A stretch of DNA of 64,000 nt. It comes from Dyella amyloliquefaciens (GTDB lineage Bacteria > Pseudomonadota > Gammaproteobacteria > Xanthomonadales > Rhodanobacteraceae). The position numbers were made by a program, and so were the translations under genes. Where the stretch lies: positions 552,906 through 616,905 of the forward strand of contig NZ_SAYT01000001.1 in NCBI RefSeq assembly GCF_004296575.1, written 5' to 3'. Numbering within the stretch: the stretch's first letter is position 1; each line of letters starts with the position of its first letter. A model generated the notes under the pieces. It worked only from the letters and a program-made list of their open reading frames with translations. It had not been told where the DNA came from and ran no database searches. Positions 49,856-58,240 of this stretch are shown here, piece after piece.

Positions 49856-50437
49856 CTAATCCTGCTTCAACAAAGCCAGCGCCTGATGCCTTGCCGACTG
49901 TCGCAACGACTTGCGCAGCACCGGATCATTGGTCGTGCGCGCCAGCACCATGCCACCTACGCACAGCGCCACGATGGCTTCCGCACGACGATCCGCATCG
50001 CGAACGCCCGTGAGCGCGCAGCGATAGATGTGGCGCATGCCGCGCATGAGGTCGGTGTAGGCCTGCTGCGGCTCCAGCCCCGCGCGTGCGACATCGGACG
50101 GCAGCGCATACAGAGGGCAGTGCAGGTCGATGTTCTCCAGCACTTCGTCGCTCAGGTAGAGATCCACCAGCATGCGCGCCATGCGCTTGGGATCATCGAT
50201 GGCCTCGGCGCCGTGGGCCGTGGCGAACGGATTGCAGGTTTCGAAGCTGGCGACGGCAGCGGCGTACAGATCGTCCTTGCTGTCGAAGTGGTGATAGAAG
50301 GCGCCGCGCGTGAGTCCGGCCGACGCCATGACCTGGTCGATAGTGACCTGCTCGAAGCCGTGGCGATTGAACAGGCGGCGGGCGGATTCGACGACGCGTG
50401 CGCGCGTCTGCACTTTGTGTCCGGGACTGTATGGCAT
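49856..50437 (-). CDS. TetR-family repressor
   Basis: 193 residues from ATG 50437 (GGAGGG upstream). The N-terminal helix-turn-helix is TRARVVESARRLFNRHGF, IDQVMASAGLTRGAFYHHFD (about 12-60). The C-terminal ligand domain contains DLHCPLYALPSDVARAG, close to NemR-like/TetR_C13-type regulators of electrophile response, with Cys at about residue 94. The operator (palindrome at 50475-50498) lies between it and the divergent GST gene. A second copy lies upstream of the YCII gene at 45755-45778, indicating a regulon of at least three transcripts including itself. Confidence 0.9.
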   Translation of the reverse strand: MPYSPGHKVQTRARVVESARRLFNRHGFEQVTIDQVMASAGLTRGAFYHHFDSKDDLYAAAVASFETCNPFATAHGAEAIDDPKRMARMLVDLYLSDEVLENIDLHCPLYALPSDVARAGLEPQQAYTDLMRGMRHIYRCALTGVRDADRRAEAIVALCVGGMVLARTTNDPVLRKSLRQSARHQALALLKQD

Positions 50438-50474
50438 GACTGCGACCCTCCGGGGACAGGTATAGCAGGCCGTC

Positions 50475-50498
50475 AAAATATGTTCTTTAACATATTTT
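50475..50498. promoter_or_regulatory. TetR-type operator copy B, perfect palindrome
   Basis: AAAATATGTT-CTTT-AACATATTTT: 10 bp perfect arms with a 4 bp centre, in the divergent gap between the TetR gene and the GST gene. TTTAAC (-35) and TAAGCT (-10) spacing matches copy A at 45755. Confidence 0.88.
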
Positions 50499-50550
50499 GC
50501 GCCGGCGTAAGCTCGGATGCCGATAGCGGACCAGGCACCGGAGGACGGAC

Positions 50551-51204
50551 ATGAAGATCTACTGGATCAGGGCCCAGGCGCCGCGCCGCGTGCTGGCGCT
50601 GCTGAAGTATCTCGGCATCGACGCCGACTGCATCGAGGTCGAGGCGAAACAGGGCGGTCTCAGGGCGCCCGAGTACCTGGCACTCAATCCGAACGGCAAG
50701 GCGCCGACCCTGGTAGATGGCGACGTCGTGCTGTGGGAGTCGTCGGCCATCAATGCCTATCTGTGCATCAAGCAAGGCTCGGACATGTGGCCGGCGCACA
50801 ACCCGGCCGAGCAGGTCGAGGTGATTCGCTGGTTGTCATGGAACGACAACCATTGGGCTCGCGCGGTCGGGCCGTTCTATTTCGAGTTCGTGGTGAAGGC
50901 GACCTTCCAGATCGGCCCACCGGATCGCACGGGCTTGGCGGCCGCGACACCCGAGCTGAAGAAGCTGGCCGCGGTGCTGGACGGTCATCTCGAAGGCCGC
51001 GATTTCGTGGCGTGCGGCCGGCTCACCATCGCCGACTTCCAGCTGGCGGCGATGGCGTGCGACTGGCGCCAGTCGGAAATGCCGTTCGCCGAATTTCCCA
51101 ACATCGTGCGCTGGCTCGATAGGCTGCATCGCATTCCGGCATGGGCCGACCCGTGGCCAGTCAACACGAAGCAGAAACACGTGGCGGCACCAAGCGTGGC
51201 CTGA
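50551..51204 (+). CDS. Glutathione S-transferase
   Basis: 217 residues from ATG 50551 (CGGAGGAC upstream). N-terminal thioredoxin-like half with EYLALNPNGKAPTLVDGDVV and ESSAIN (the glutathione-binding loop), then an all-helical C-terminal half with FVACGRLTIADFQLAAMACD. It conjugates electrophiles to glutathione. It is directly controlled by the TetR-type operator upstream and is followed by a second GST gene 40 bp later, so the two form an operon. Confidence 0.92.
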   Translation: MKIYWIRAQAPRRVLALLKYLGIDADCIEVEAKQGGLRAPEYLALNPNGKAPTLVDGDVVLWESSAINAYLCIKQGSDMWPAHNPAEQVEVIRWLSWNDNHWARAVGPFYFEFVVKATFQIGPPDRTGLAAATPELKKLAAVLDGHLEGRDFVACGRLTIADFQLAAMACDWRQSEMPFAEFPNIVRWLDRLHRIPAWADPWPVNTKQKHVAAPSVA

Positions 51205-51244
51205 GCGGTACCGAATCGCGTCGTGATAGCGAATGGAGGCATGC

Positions 51245-51910
<666 letters not shown>

Positions 51911-51925
51911 CCCCTGGCCGGGCCG

Positions 51926-52753
51926 TCACGACGCGCGGGCGCGGATGATCCAGCAGGCGGCGTTGTAACGCACTTCGTCGCCGTGCACGTAGGGATCGAA
52001 CGCAGGCCGGATGGCGGCGGCGACGCTGGCGAGGGTCGCTTCGTCCGCCTGCTGCAACGCGACGCCCACGGGGCCGAGGCGTGTGAAGTAGCTGACCAGT
52101 GCGCTTTCGGGAAATGCACAGGTGACATCGAGTGGCTGGATGTCGACATGCAGCCAACCGCCGTCTCGCAGCATCGATGACGTGTGCTCCCAGTCGGCAA
52201 AACCGAATTGACCCGGCCCGGGCTGCCGCGCGGGGAGGTCGATGACGGCGGCGGCCACGCGCTCGGCTGTCGTCATGTACGGATTCTCCTCGGCGCTGCG
52301 CCATGCAATGAAGCACAACGACGCGTCGTTGCGCGCTGCGCGGCGCAGGTTTGCGAAGGCGACGACCGGTTGCTCGAAGAACATCACGCCAAAGCGTGAG
52401 ATGAACATGTCGATGCTTTCCGGTGCGAAGACATAGGTCTGCGCGTTGTCGCAGACGAATCGCGCAGTGGAACCTTCGCTTCGTGCGCGCTCGATCGCGG
52501 CGTCCGTCATCGGCCGCGAGATGTCCAGGCCCATGCACTCGGCACCATTCCCCAGCGCCCGGGCCGCGGCCAGCGTAGTGCCGCCGGTACCGCAGCCGAT
52601 GTCGAGCAGTTGGTGCGGTGAACGGGTGCGAACCTCCCGGATCAGCACCTCGGTGAGTGGCAGGAACATGCCGTCGAGCATGGGCTGCAGGTCGACCCAG
52701 CTGCGTCCGGAATGACCATTCCAGGCGTCGATGGGCGAGGGCGTGGTGGCCAT
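51926..52753 (-). CDS. Class I SAM-dependent methyltransferase
   Basis: 275 residues from ATG 52753 (GGGAAAT upstream). Motif I LLDIGCGTGGTTLAAARALG at about 54-73, motif II acidic GLDISRPM, then VCDNAQTY and FDMFISRFGVMFF-type motif IV. Small-molecule methyltransferase; substrate unknown. Convergent with the second GST gene, 15 bp apart. Confidence 0.9.
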   Translation of the reverse strand: MATTPSPIDAWNGHSGRSWVDLQPMLDGMFLPLTEVLIREVRTRSPHQLLDIGCGTGGTTLAAARALGNGAECMGLDISRPMTDAAIERARSEGSTARFVCDNAQTYVFAPESIDMFISRFGVMFFEQPVVAFANLRRAARNDASLCFIAWRSAEENPYMTTAERVAAAVIDLPARQPGPGQFGFADWEHTSSMLRDGGWLHVDIQPLDVTCAFPESALVSYFTRLGPVGVALQQADEATLASVAAAIRPAFDPYVHGDEVRYNAACWIIRARAS

Positions 52754-52916
52754 GGGCGATTTCCCGGGCGGCAAGTCGGCGGCGGGCAGCCTGGGCCATA
52801 AGGGGTCGACTGGACGTCAAGGGTGAAAACGCCGCCCCGCAGGGCTCCGGCTCCTTGTAAGGCGCCCGGTCCGGGAGGCATAGTCACGCGGCAGCTGGGT
52901 ACGGTCGGGAGAAGAC

Positions 52917-53975
52917 ATGCGGGTACGCCTCGAAGATGTAGCGCGCGCGACGGGCGTCTCGCCGAAGACGGTGTCCCGCGTCCTGAACGAGGAGCCCTCG
53001 GTCAAGGAATCCACGCGCCAGAAGGTGCTCGCGGCGATGGAGTCGATGAACTATCGGCCCAGCCCTTCCGCACGCGGACTGGCCGGCAGCCGCTCGTTCC
53101 TGGTGGCGATGTTGTATGACAACAACGACAACCCGGCCTCGACCTATCTGGCGGAAATCCAGGACGGCGTGCTCGACGCCTGCGACGCGCATCGCTACAG
53201 CATGATGGTGTGCCCGCTGCGGGTGCGCGATCAGGATTTCATCCGTCGCGTGGATGCGCTGGTGTCCGACCACCACATCGATGGCGTCATCGTCACGCCA
53301 CCGCTCACCGATCACGCGCCGCTGCTGAAGCGGCTGCAGGAACACGGCGTGCCGCACGCAAGCATCTCGCCGGTGAACCACGAAGGCGTGATCGGCGTCT
53401 GCATGGACGAGCAGAAGGCGGCCAAGGCACTGGTCGATCACCTGCTGCAGGAAGGCCACCGCCGCATTGCCTACATCGCCGGTTTCGCCACGCATGGCGC
53501 CAGCCGCTGGCGACTCAACGGCTACAAGGACGCGATGATGGCGGCGGGCATCCCCTACGACCCGAAGTACGTGGTGCAGGGCGAATTCACTTTCGGCTCC
53601 GGCGTGCTTGCGGCGCGCCAGCTGTTTTCGCTGGCTGAACCGCCCACGGCGATCTTCGCCGCGAACGACGACATGGCCGCCGGTGTCATGTGGGCCGCGA
53701 ACGAGCGTGGCCTGAAAGTGCCGCGCGACCTTTCCGTCTGCGGGTTCGACGACACGCCGCTCGCCACGCAGCTGTGGCCGCCGCTCACCACGGTGCGCCA
53801 GCCGAGCCGCGACATGGGCAAGCTCGCCGCGTTGCAGTTGATGGAATTGCTGCGCGGCCGAGGCAATGGCTTGCTGGTGCAGGTGCCGTACTCGCTGCAG
53901 CTGCGTGAATCGACGGCGCCCGCGCCGCGCGAAGCGCCGGCCAAGGGCAAGCGCAAGACGCGCGCCAGCGGTTGA
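52917..53975 (+). CDS. LacI-family transcriptional regulator
   Basis: 352 residues from ATG 52917 (GGGAGAAG upstream). N-terminal LacI helix-turn-helix and hinge: RLEDVARATGVSPKTVSRVL, NYRPSPSARGLAGSRSFLVA. The C-terminal half is a periplasmic-binding fold (DGVIVTPPLTDHAPLLKRL, AYIAGFATHGASRWRLNGYK, FDDTPLATQLWPPLTTVRQP). It would bind a sugar or a related effector. No sugar operon is adjacent in the window, so its targets are elsewhere or further off. It ends in a basic tail (KGKRKTRASG). Confidence 0.93.
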   Translation: MRVRLEDVARATGVSPKTVSRVLNEEPSVKESTRQKVLAAMESMNYRPSPSARGLAGSRSFLVAMLYDNNDNPASTYLAEIQDGVLDACDAHRYSMMVCPLRVRDQDFIRRVDALVSDHHIDGVIVTPPLTDHAPLLKRLQEHGVPHASISPVNHEGVIGVCMDEQKAAKALVDHLLQEGHRRIAYIAGFATHGASRWRLNGYKDAMMAAGIPYDPKYVVQGEFTFGSGVLAARQLFSLAEPPTAIFAANDDMAAGVMWAANERGLKVPRDLSVCGFDDTPLATQLWPPLTTVRQPSRDMGKLAALQLMELLRGRGNGLLVQVPYSLQLRESTAPAPREAPAKGKRKTRASG

Positions 53976-54033
53976 AGTCATGCGATCGCGAGCGACGATG
54001 GATGCGTCGTCGTTCTGTCATGACTAACGCAAC

Positions 54034-54057
54034 GTGCAGCACTTGCATGTGCTGCAT
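54034..54057 (+). other. Hairpin in the RsgA leader region
   Basis: GTGCAGCAC-TTGCAT-GTGCTGCAT, a 8-9 bp stem between the LacI stop and a strong ribosome site at 54096-54102. May end LacI transcription or be part of the leader. Confidence 0.45.
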
Positions 54058-54110
54058 CACGTGGCTACTCTGCGCCTCCCATCAACCCCACCAACAGGAG
54101 GAATAGAACA

Positions 54111-54155
54111 ATGATTGTTGTAGCAGCAGCCTCCGCCGGGTCGACGCGCTTCTGA
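54111..54155 (+). CDS. Putative 14-residue leader peptide before rsgA
   Basis: ATG 54111 follows the strong ribosome site AGGAGGAATAGAACA and is followed by 13 codons (MIVVAAASAGSTRF) and TGA. A perfect hairpin GCCAGCT-TTCC-AGCTGGC (54163-54180) starts 8 nt after the stop. Gene, stop and hairpin together resemble a translation-linked control element. Whether it is translated is not known. Confidence 0.4.
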   Translation: MIVVAAASAGSTRF

Positions 54156-54162
54156 TTGTCTG

Positions 54163-54180
54163 GCCAGCTTTCCAGCTGGC
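54163..54180 (+). promoter_or_regulatory. Hairpin between leader peptide and rsgA
   Basis: Perfect 7 bp stem with 4 nt loop directly after the leader stop codon, about 90 nt before the rsgA start codon. Could be an attenuator or a ribosome-responsive switch. Confidence 0.5.
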
Positions 54181-54267
54181 GCGCTTCATCTCTCCGCTTC
54201 GCACCCTGGCGATTCGTTCGGCCCCGTTTCGGTTGGCCGTCGTTCCCTTTGTCTGCAGGGTGCTTCC

Positions 54268-55320
54268 ATGTCTTTGATGTTTTCCCTCCACCAGCTCGGC
54301 TGGCGGCCTGAATATGCGCAACATTTGACGCTCGACGACTTCGAGGCGGGTTATCCCGCGCGCGTCGCGGCGGTGCATCGTGGTGGTCTCGATCTGCTCT
54401 CCTCGCGTGGGCCCGGTTCGGCCGTGGTGCCGCGCCATGTCGAGGCCGATGCCGGTATCGCCGCGGGCGACTGGGTACTGGTGGAGCATGAGGCGGATCG
54501 CGTGATCCGCTTGCTGGATCGCCAGTCGCTGCTCGTTCGCATGGCGGCAGGTGCAGATCATCGCCGCCAGTCGATCGCGGCCAACCTTGATGCGTTGTTC
54601 ATCGTGACCTCGTGCAACGACGACTTCAATGCGTCGCGCCTCGAGCGTTACCTGGCCCTGGCGTTCGATGCATCGGTCACGCCCGTATTAGTGCTTACCA
54701 AGGCTGACCTTTGCGCCGATGTGGGTGGCTACGTCTCGCTGGCTGAGCGGCTCGCGCCGTCGGTGCCCGTCGTGGCACTCGATGCCACCCACCCCGAATC
54801 AGTGGAGCAGCTGTCGCCCTGGCTATCGCCCGGCAAGACGGTGGCGTTTGTCGGTTCTTCGGGCGTGGGCAAATCCACCCTGGCCAACAGCGTGATCGGC
54901 GACGTCGTGCAGCGCACGAGGGACATCCGTGAGGATGATGCGCGTGGCCGGCATACCACCACGGCACGCGAGATGTTTGCCACGGCCAGTGGCGCGTGGG
55001 TGATCGACACGCCGGGCATGCGCGAGTTGCGGTTGGGCACGGCGGCGCCTGACCTCGGCGCGGTGTTCGATGACGTGGAGCAGTACGCCATGCAATGCCG
55101 TTTCCGCGATTGCCTGCATGAGGATGATGCGGGTTGCGCCGTGGCGCGCGCCGTCGCTGAGGGTGCATTGGATGCGCGACGCCTGGAGAACTATCGCAAG
55201 CTGCAGCGAGAGGCGGCTCACGTCCAGCGCAGTGTGCGGGAGGAGCGTGAGCATGGCCGGCAGTTCGGCAAGCTGGTTCGCGAGGCCGTTCGTACGAAGC
55301 GCAAACGCCTGGAGCGCTGA
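54268..55320 (+). CDS. rsgA: Ribosome small-subunit-dependent GTPase A
   Basis: 350 residues from ATG 54268. The circularly permuted GTPase order is present: OB-fold (about 30-95), LTKADL (G4, about 149-154), VGSSGVGKSTLAN (P loop, G1), and IDTPGMRE (G3). The C-terminal zinc site is CRFRDCLHEDDAGC. RsgA helps mature the 30S subunit. The long leader upstream contains a short translated-looking frame and a hairpin, so its expression may respond to translation. Only the GTPase gene itself is followed by a terminator. Confidence 0.94.
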   Translation: MSLMFSLHQLGWRPEYAQHLTLDDFEAGYPARVAAVHRGGLDLLSSRGPGSAVVPRHVEADAGIAAGDWVLVEHEADRVIRLLDRQSLLVRMAAGADHRRQSIAANLDALFIVTSCNDDFNASRLERYLALAFDASVTPVLVLTKADLCADVGGYVSLAERLAPSVPVVALDATHPESVEQLSPWLSPGKTVAFVGSSGVGKSTLANSVIGDVVQRTRDIREDDARGRHTTTAREMFATASGAWVIDTPGMRELRLGTAAPDLGAVFDDVEQYAMQCRFRDCLHEDDAGCAVARAVAEGALDARRLENYRKLQREAAHVQRSVREEREHGRQFGKLVREAVRTKRKRLER

Positions 55321-55349
55321 GGGGCAGCCATGAAAGCGAGGAAGAGCGG

Positions 55350-55384
55350 GACGATAGAGGCCGTGAAGAACGGCCTCTATCGTC
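55350..55384. terminator. Bidirectional hairpin terminator between rsgA and the convergent secreted gene
   Basis: 14 bp perfect stem GACGATAGAGGCCG/CGGCCTCTATCGTC (55350-55363 with 55371-55384), 7 nt loop, between converging genes. Confidence 0.85.
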
Positions 55385-55391
55385 GATGTGC

Positions 55392-56168
55392 TTACTTGCT
55401 GGAGGCCTTGTAGGTCAGGTCGCTGCTGTAGCTGTCCACGTGCGATGAACTGCTTTCAGTGGCGTCGTTGAGCGACTTGCGCATCGCCTGAGCGTCCTGC
55501 TGGCCATACACGTTGGCAACCATCGTCCATAGCGGTGTTTCCGGATCCTTGCCCAGGTCTTCCCACGACTTGGCGGGAATGATCACGACGAAGTCCGGTG
55601 AATCGGCACCGGCATGCTGCATCTCGCCGATCATGTAGTTGTTGGGCCACTTGGCCTTGTCTGCGGCTGCGGCGATCTTCTTGATCACGTCGACAAAGGC
55701 CTCATGCGGCTCGTGACCGTTCTTAAGCTTGAAGTCGACGACCTGGATGAACGGCGACGACAGCTGCATGCCCTTGGGCATGTGGCTCAGGTCCACGCGT
55801 GCCACGACGAACCCGCTCACTTCGCTCTTGAGGTGCGGATTGACGCTTGTGCGGTAGATCTGGTCGCACGCCTTGCTCGTCTCGTGCATCGCGTCGAAGG
55901 CTGACCACGGCACCGCATCGGTGGTGTAGGAGTACGCATAGGTGTCGCCGGTTTCGTGCGACCAGGCGGTCCATGTGTACTTGAAGCCATGCTCGCTCAG
56001 GCACTGGTTGTAGCTCTTGATACCGGTTTCATAGGCCTGCTGGTCGGCCGGGGCGACATAGTCGGTGTAATCACGGATGAGCATGGGCTTGGGCGCGTCG
56101 GCAGCAACGACAGCGCTGATGCAGCAGCAGGCGGCCACGCAGGCCAGCCAGAGCGTCGATGATTTCAT
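55392..56168 (-). CDS. Secreted protein of unknown function
   Basis: 258 residues from ATG 56168 (AAGGGAGAACACC upstream). Signal peptide MKSSTLWLACVAACCCISAV to AA-DAPKP. The mature part has Cys in YNQCLSEH and KACDQIY, and a beta-rich region with VARVDLSHMPKGMQLSSPFI and SWEDLGKDPE. Not recognised. The ribosome site is strong. Separated from the upstream gene by nearly 480 bp. Confidence 0.8.
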   Translation of the reverse strand: MKSSTLWLACVAACCCISAVVAADAPKPMLIRDYTDYVAPADQQAYETGIKSYNQCLSEHGFKYTWTAWSHETGDTYAYSYTTDAVPWSAFDAMHETSKACDQIYRTSVNPHLKSEVSGFVVARVDLSHMPKGMQLSSPFIQVVDFKLKNGHEPHEAFVDVIKKIAAAADKAKWPNNYMIGEMQHAGADSPDFVVIIPAKSWEDLGKDPETPLWTMVANVYGQQDAQAMRKSLNDATESSSSHVDSYSSDLTYKASSK

Positions 56169-56646
56169 GGTGTTCTCCCTTGAGGCGGCAGCCTCGTTGG
56201 TGGTTGCGGTCGCGTTATGGAGCGAAAGCGCGAAAACGATCGATCACGAAGGCAACAGCGTGGAATGAGACGTCTGCCATACGGGGATGGGGTGAAAAGC
56301 AGGAACGCCGGACACGACGTGTCGGCAACACGTTGTGGGTAGGGGTGACGCAACGCCTTGTGGCGTCGTCGTGCCCGGCGTGTCGGAAAGGGAGAATGGT
56401 GAGCTATCGAGCATGGCGCGTCCCGACTTGGTCGAAGGGGCAGACTTCACGTGAAACCGATCGTCGAACGATGTGTGACGTGAAGCGTCTGCCAGAAGCA
56501 AAGCCGGGCGGCGAGATGAATGTGGCGCTGGCTGCGAAGAGCGGGAATACCCCAAAAAGCATAGGCCGCCCACGAGGGGCGGCCCGTTGATTCCATCAGT
56601 GCTTTCTTACGTTTCGTGGTGAAACGCCAGATGGTTCTTCTTCGGC
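56169..56646. other. Gap between secreted protein genes
   Basis: About 480 bp. Plus-strand frame 56159-56590 has no ribosome site and a composition typical of antisense reading, so I leave it out. The right end holds the terminator hairpin of the 56647 gene. Confidence 0.5.
56564..56584 (-). terminator. Terminator of the 56647 gene
   Basis: GGCCGCCC/GGGCGGCC stem (56564-56571 with 56577-56584) with 5 nt loop, followed on the minus strand by GCTTTTTG. Confidence 0.65.
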
Positions 56647-57501
56647 TCAGGGCTTGGCGTTTGTCCAGGACAGGTCGGTCACGACAGGGAAGTGGTCGGA
56701 CGGATAGCGGCCGTTTTCCTGCGTGGTGACGGTGGCGTAATGCGTCGGTGTAAAGCCACGCGTAAGGATGAAATCGATGCGTTGGTCCGGGTTGCCGGTG
56801 AAATTGTGGAAGGTTTTTTCAGGGCCTTCGACCTTGGGCGAAGCCGCGCGGGCATCCTGCAGGGTTTTCGTCAGCAAGGCGTAAGTCGGGCTGCTGGGCG
56901 TGGTGTTCAGATCACCGGTGAGAATGAACGGCACATCCTTGGGCAGCGTCGCGATGCGCGCGATGATTTCCTTGGCGCCCTTTACGCGGATCGGCTCGTC
57001 CTGGTCGCGGTAGGGGAGATGCGTGTTGTAGTAGTAGAACGTCCGCCCCGTGTGGATGTCTTCGAACAGCGCCCAGGTCACCATGCGCGGGAAGATGTTG
57101 CCCCAGGTGATGCTGCCGGGCTTGTCGGGTGTATCGGAAAGCCAGAAGTTGCCCGAGTCCTTCAGGCGCAGTACGTCCTTCCGATAGAACACGCCCATGT
57201 GCTCATCGGCATGGCCACCGAAGCGATCGATACCGAACCAGGTGTATTCGGGCAGCTTGCTCACGACGTAGTCGCCCTGTTCCTTGTGCAGCTCCTGCGT
57301 ACCGATCAGGTCGGGATGCTGTTCGCGGATGGTGTCCACGAAGATGTCGCGCCGGGCTTCCCAGCGATTGGGACCATCGGCCTCGACGGGGACGCGCACG
57401 TTGAAGCTCATCACGCGCAGGGTCTGGGCGGCGAGCGGATGGCTGGCGAAGCCAAAGACGACGAGCAACAGAGCCATCAACCAGGGGCGGAATGAAGTCA
57501 C
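56647..57501 (-). CDS. Exported endonuclease/exonuclease/phosphatase-family enzyme
   Basis: 284 residues from GTG 57501 (AAGGA 10 nt upstream; ATG 57477 is a weaker alternative). Signal peptide: FRPWLMALLLVVFGFASHPL to LAA. EEP motifs: RVMSFNVRVP (N), LIGTQELHKEQG (catalytic Glu), YYYNTHLPYRDQDE (His), FILTGDLNTTPSS (Asp-Asn), PDQRIDFILTRG (Asp) and YPSDHFPVV (Ser-Asp-His). Sphingomyelinase- and inositol-phosphatase-like enzymes share this set. Substrate unknown, acts outside the cytoplasm. Confidence 0.9.
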   Translation of the reverse strand: MTSFRPWLMALLLVVFGFASHPLAAQTLRVMSFNVRVPVEADGPNRWEARRDIFVDTIREQHPDLIGTQELHKEQGDYVVSKLPEYTWFGIDRFGGHADEHMGVFYRKDVLRLKDSGNFWLSDTPDKPGSITWGNIFPRMVTWALFEDIHTGRTFYYYNTHLPYRDQDEPIRVKGAKEIIARIATLPKDVPFILTGDLNTTPSSPTYALLTKTLQDARAASPKVEGPEKTFHNFTGNPDQRIDFILTRGFTPTHYATVTTQENGRYPSDHFPVVTDLSWTNAKP

Positions 57502-57707
57502 GTGGGGAGGGTCCTTGCGATGAAGAGCCCCGACCGTAACACGGTGTGTCGCCCTGATGACAGGCACATGCGGTATGGTTTGCGCGAACTGCGCGGTAGT
57601 TGGGGAGCGCGCGTGGCGTCGCGATCGTCGATGGCGATGCGTGCCGTATCGGGTTTCCCATGGCGGCGTGCCACGCACAGGTGTTCACCACTCCAGGGTT
57701 TCGAGCC

Positions 57708-58103
57708 ATGCCCCAGCGCGTCGCCACTTGCAGTTGTCGTCAGCTGATGTTGCGTACGACGGAAGAACCGTTGCGCGTTTCCATTTGTCATTGCCATGCG
57801 TGCCAGCGACGGACCGGCAGCGTGTTCGCCGTGCAGGCGCGCTTCCGCGAAGGGAGCGTGGTCGTCCGTGGCAACGCCACGCAGTACGTTCGCAAGGGCG
57901 ATACCGGTCAGGACGCCACGTTCCATTTCTGCCCGGTGTGCGGTTCCACGTTGTACTACCAGCTGGATTCCGTGGACGGCCTGATTGGCGTGCCCGTGGG
58001 TGCCTTTGCCAACCCGGATTTTCCCGCACCGAACATTTCCGTGTTCGAGGAGTGCATGCATTCGTGGGTGGTGTTGCCGGAAGGCATCGAGCACATGGAT
58101 TGA
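57708..58103 (+). CDS. GFA-family protein (third copy)
   Basis: 131 residues from ATG 57708. GFA zinc ligands: TCSCRQ at the start, CHCHAC (about 27-32), CPVCG, and the family C-terminal SWVVLPEGIEH. Same fold as the proteins at 9661 and 10518, but diverged. Function not proven; these proteins are often annotated as formaldehyde-activating. No strong ribosome site. Start chosen by family length. Confidence 0.87.
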   Translation: MPQRVATCSCRQLMLRTTEEPLRVSICHCHACQRRTGSVFAVQARFREGSVVVRGNATQYVRKGDTGQDATFHFCPVCGSTLYYQLDSVDGLIGVPVGAFANPDFPAPNISVFEECMHSWVVLPEGIEHMD

Positions 58104-58240
58104 TTGGCCATCCGCCGTGACGGCTGGAAAATGCGCCCCGGTCTCACGCGATTTGCAACGCAAAAACTTGCACTTCAAGGATGTATAGGGGGCGCCGATA
58201 CCTGTCATGGGGGGATAATCGTCCCTGGCAGGGGTTTGTC

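Noticed and set aside
56159-56590. Plus-strand 143-codon frame in the gap
   Set aside because: No ribosome site, antisense-like composition, and it runs through the terminator hairpin of the 56647 gene.
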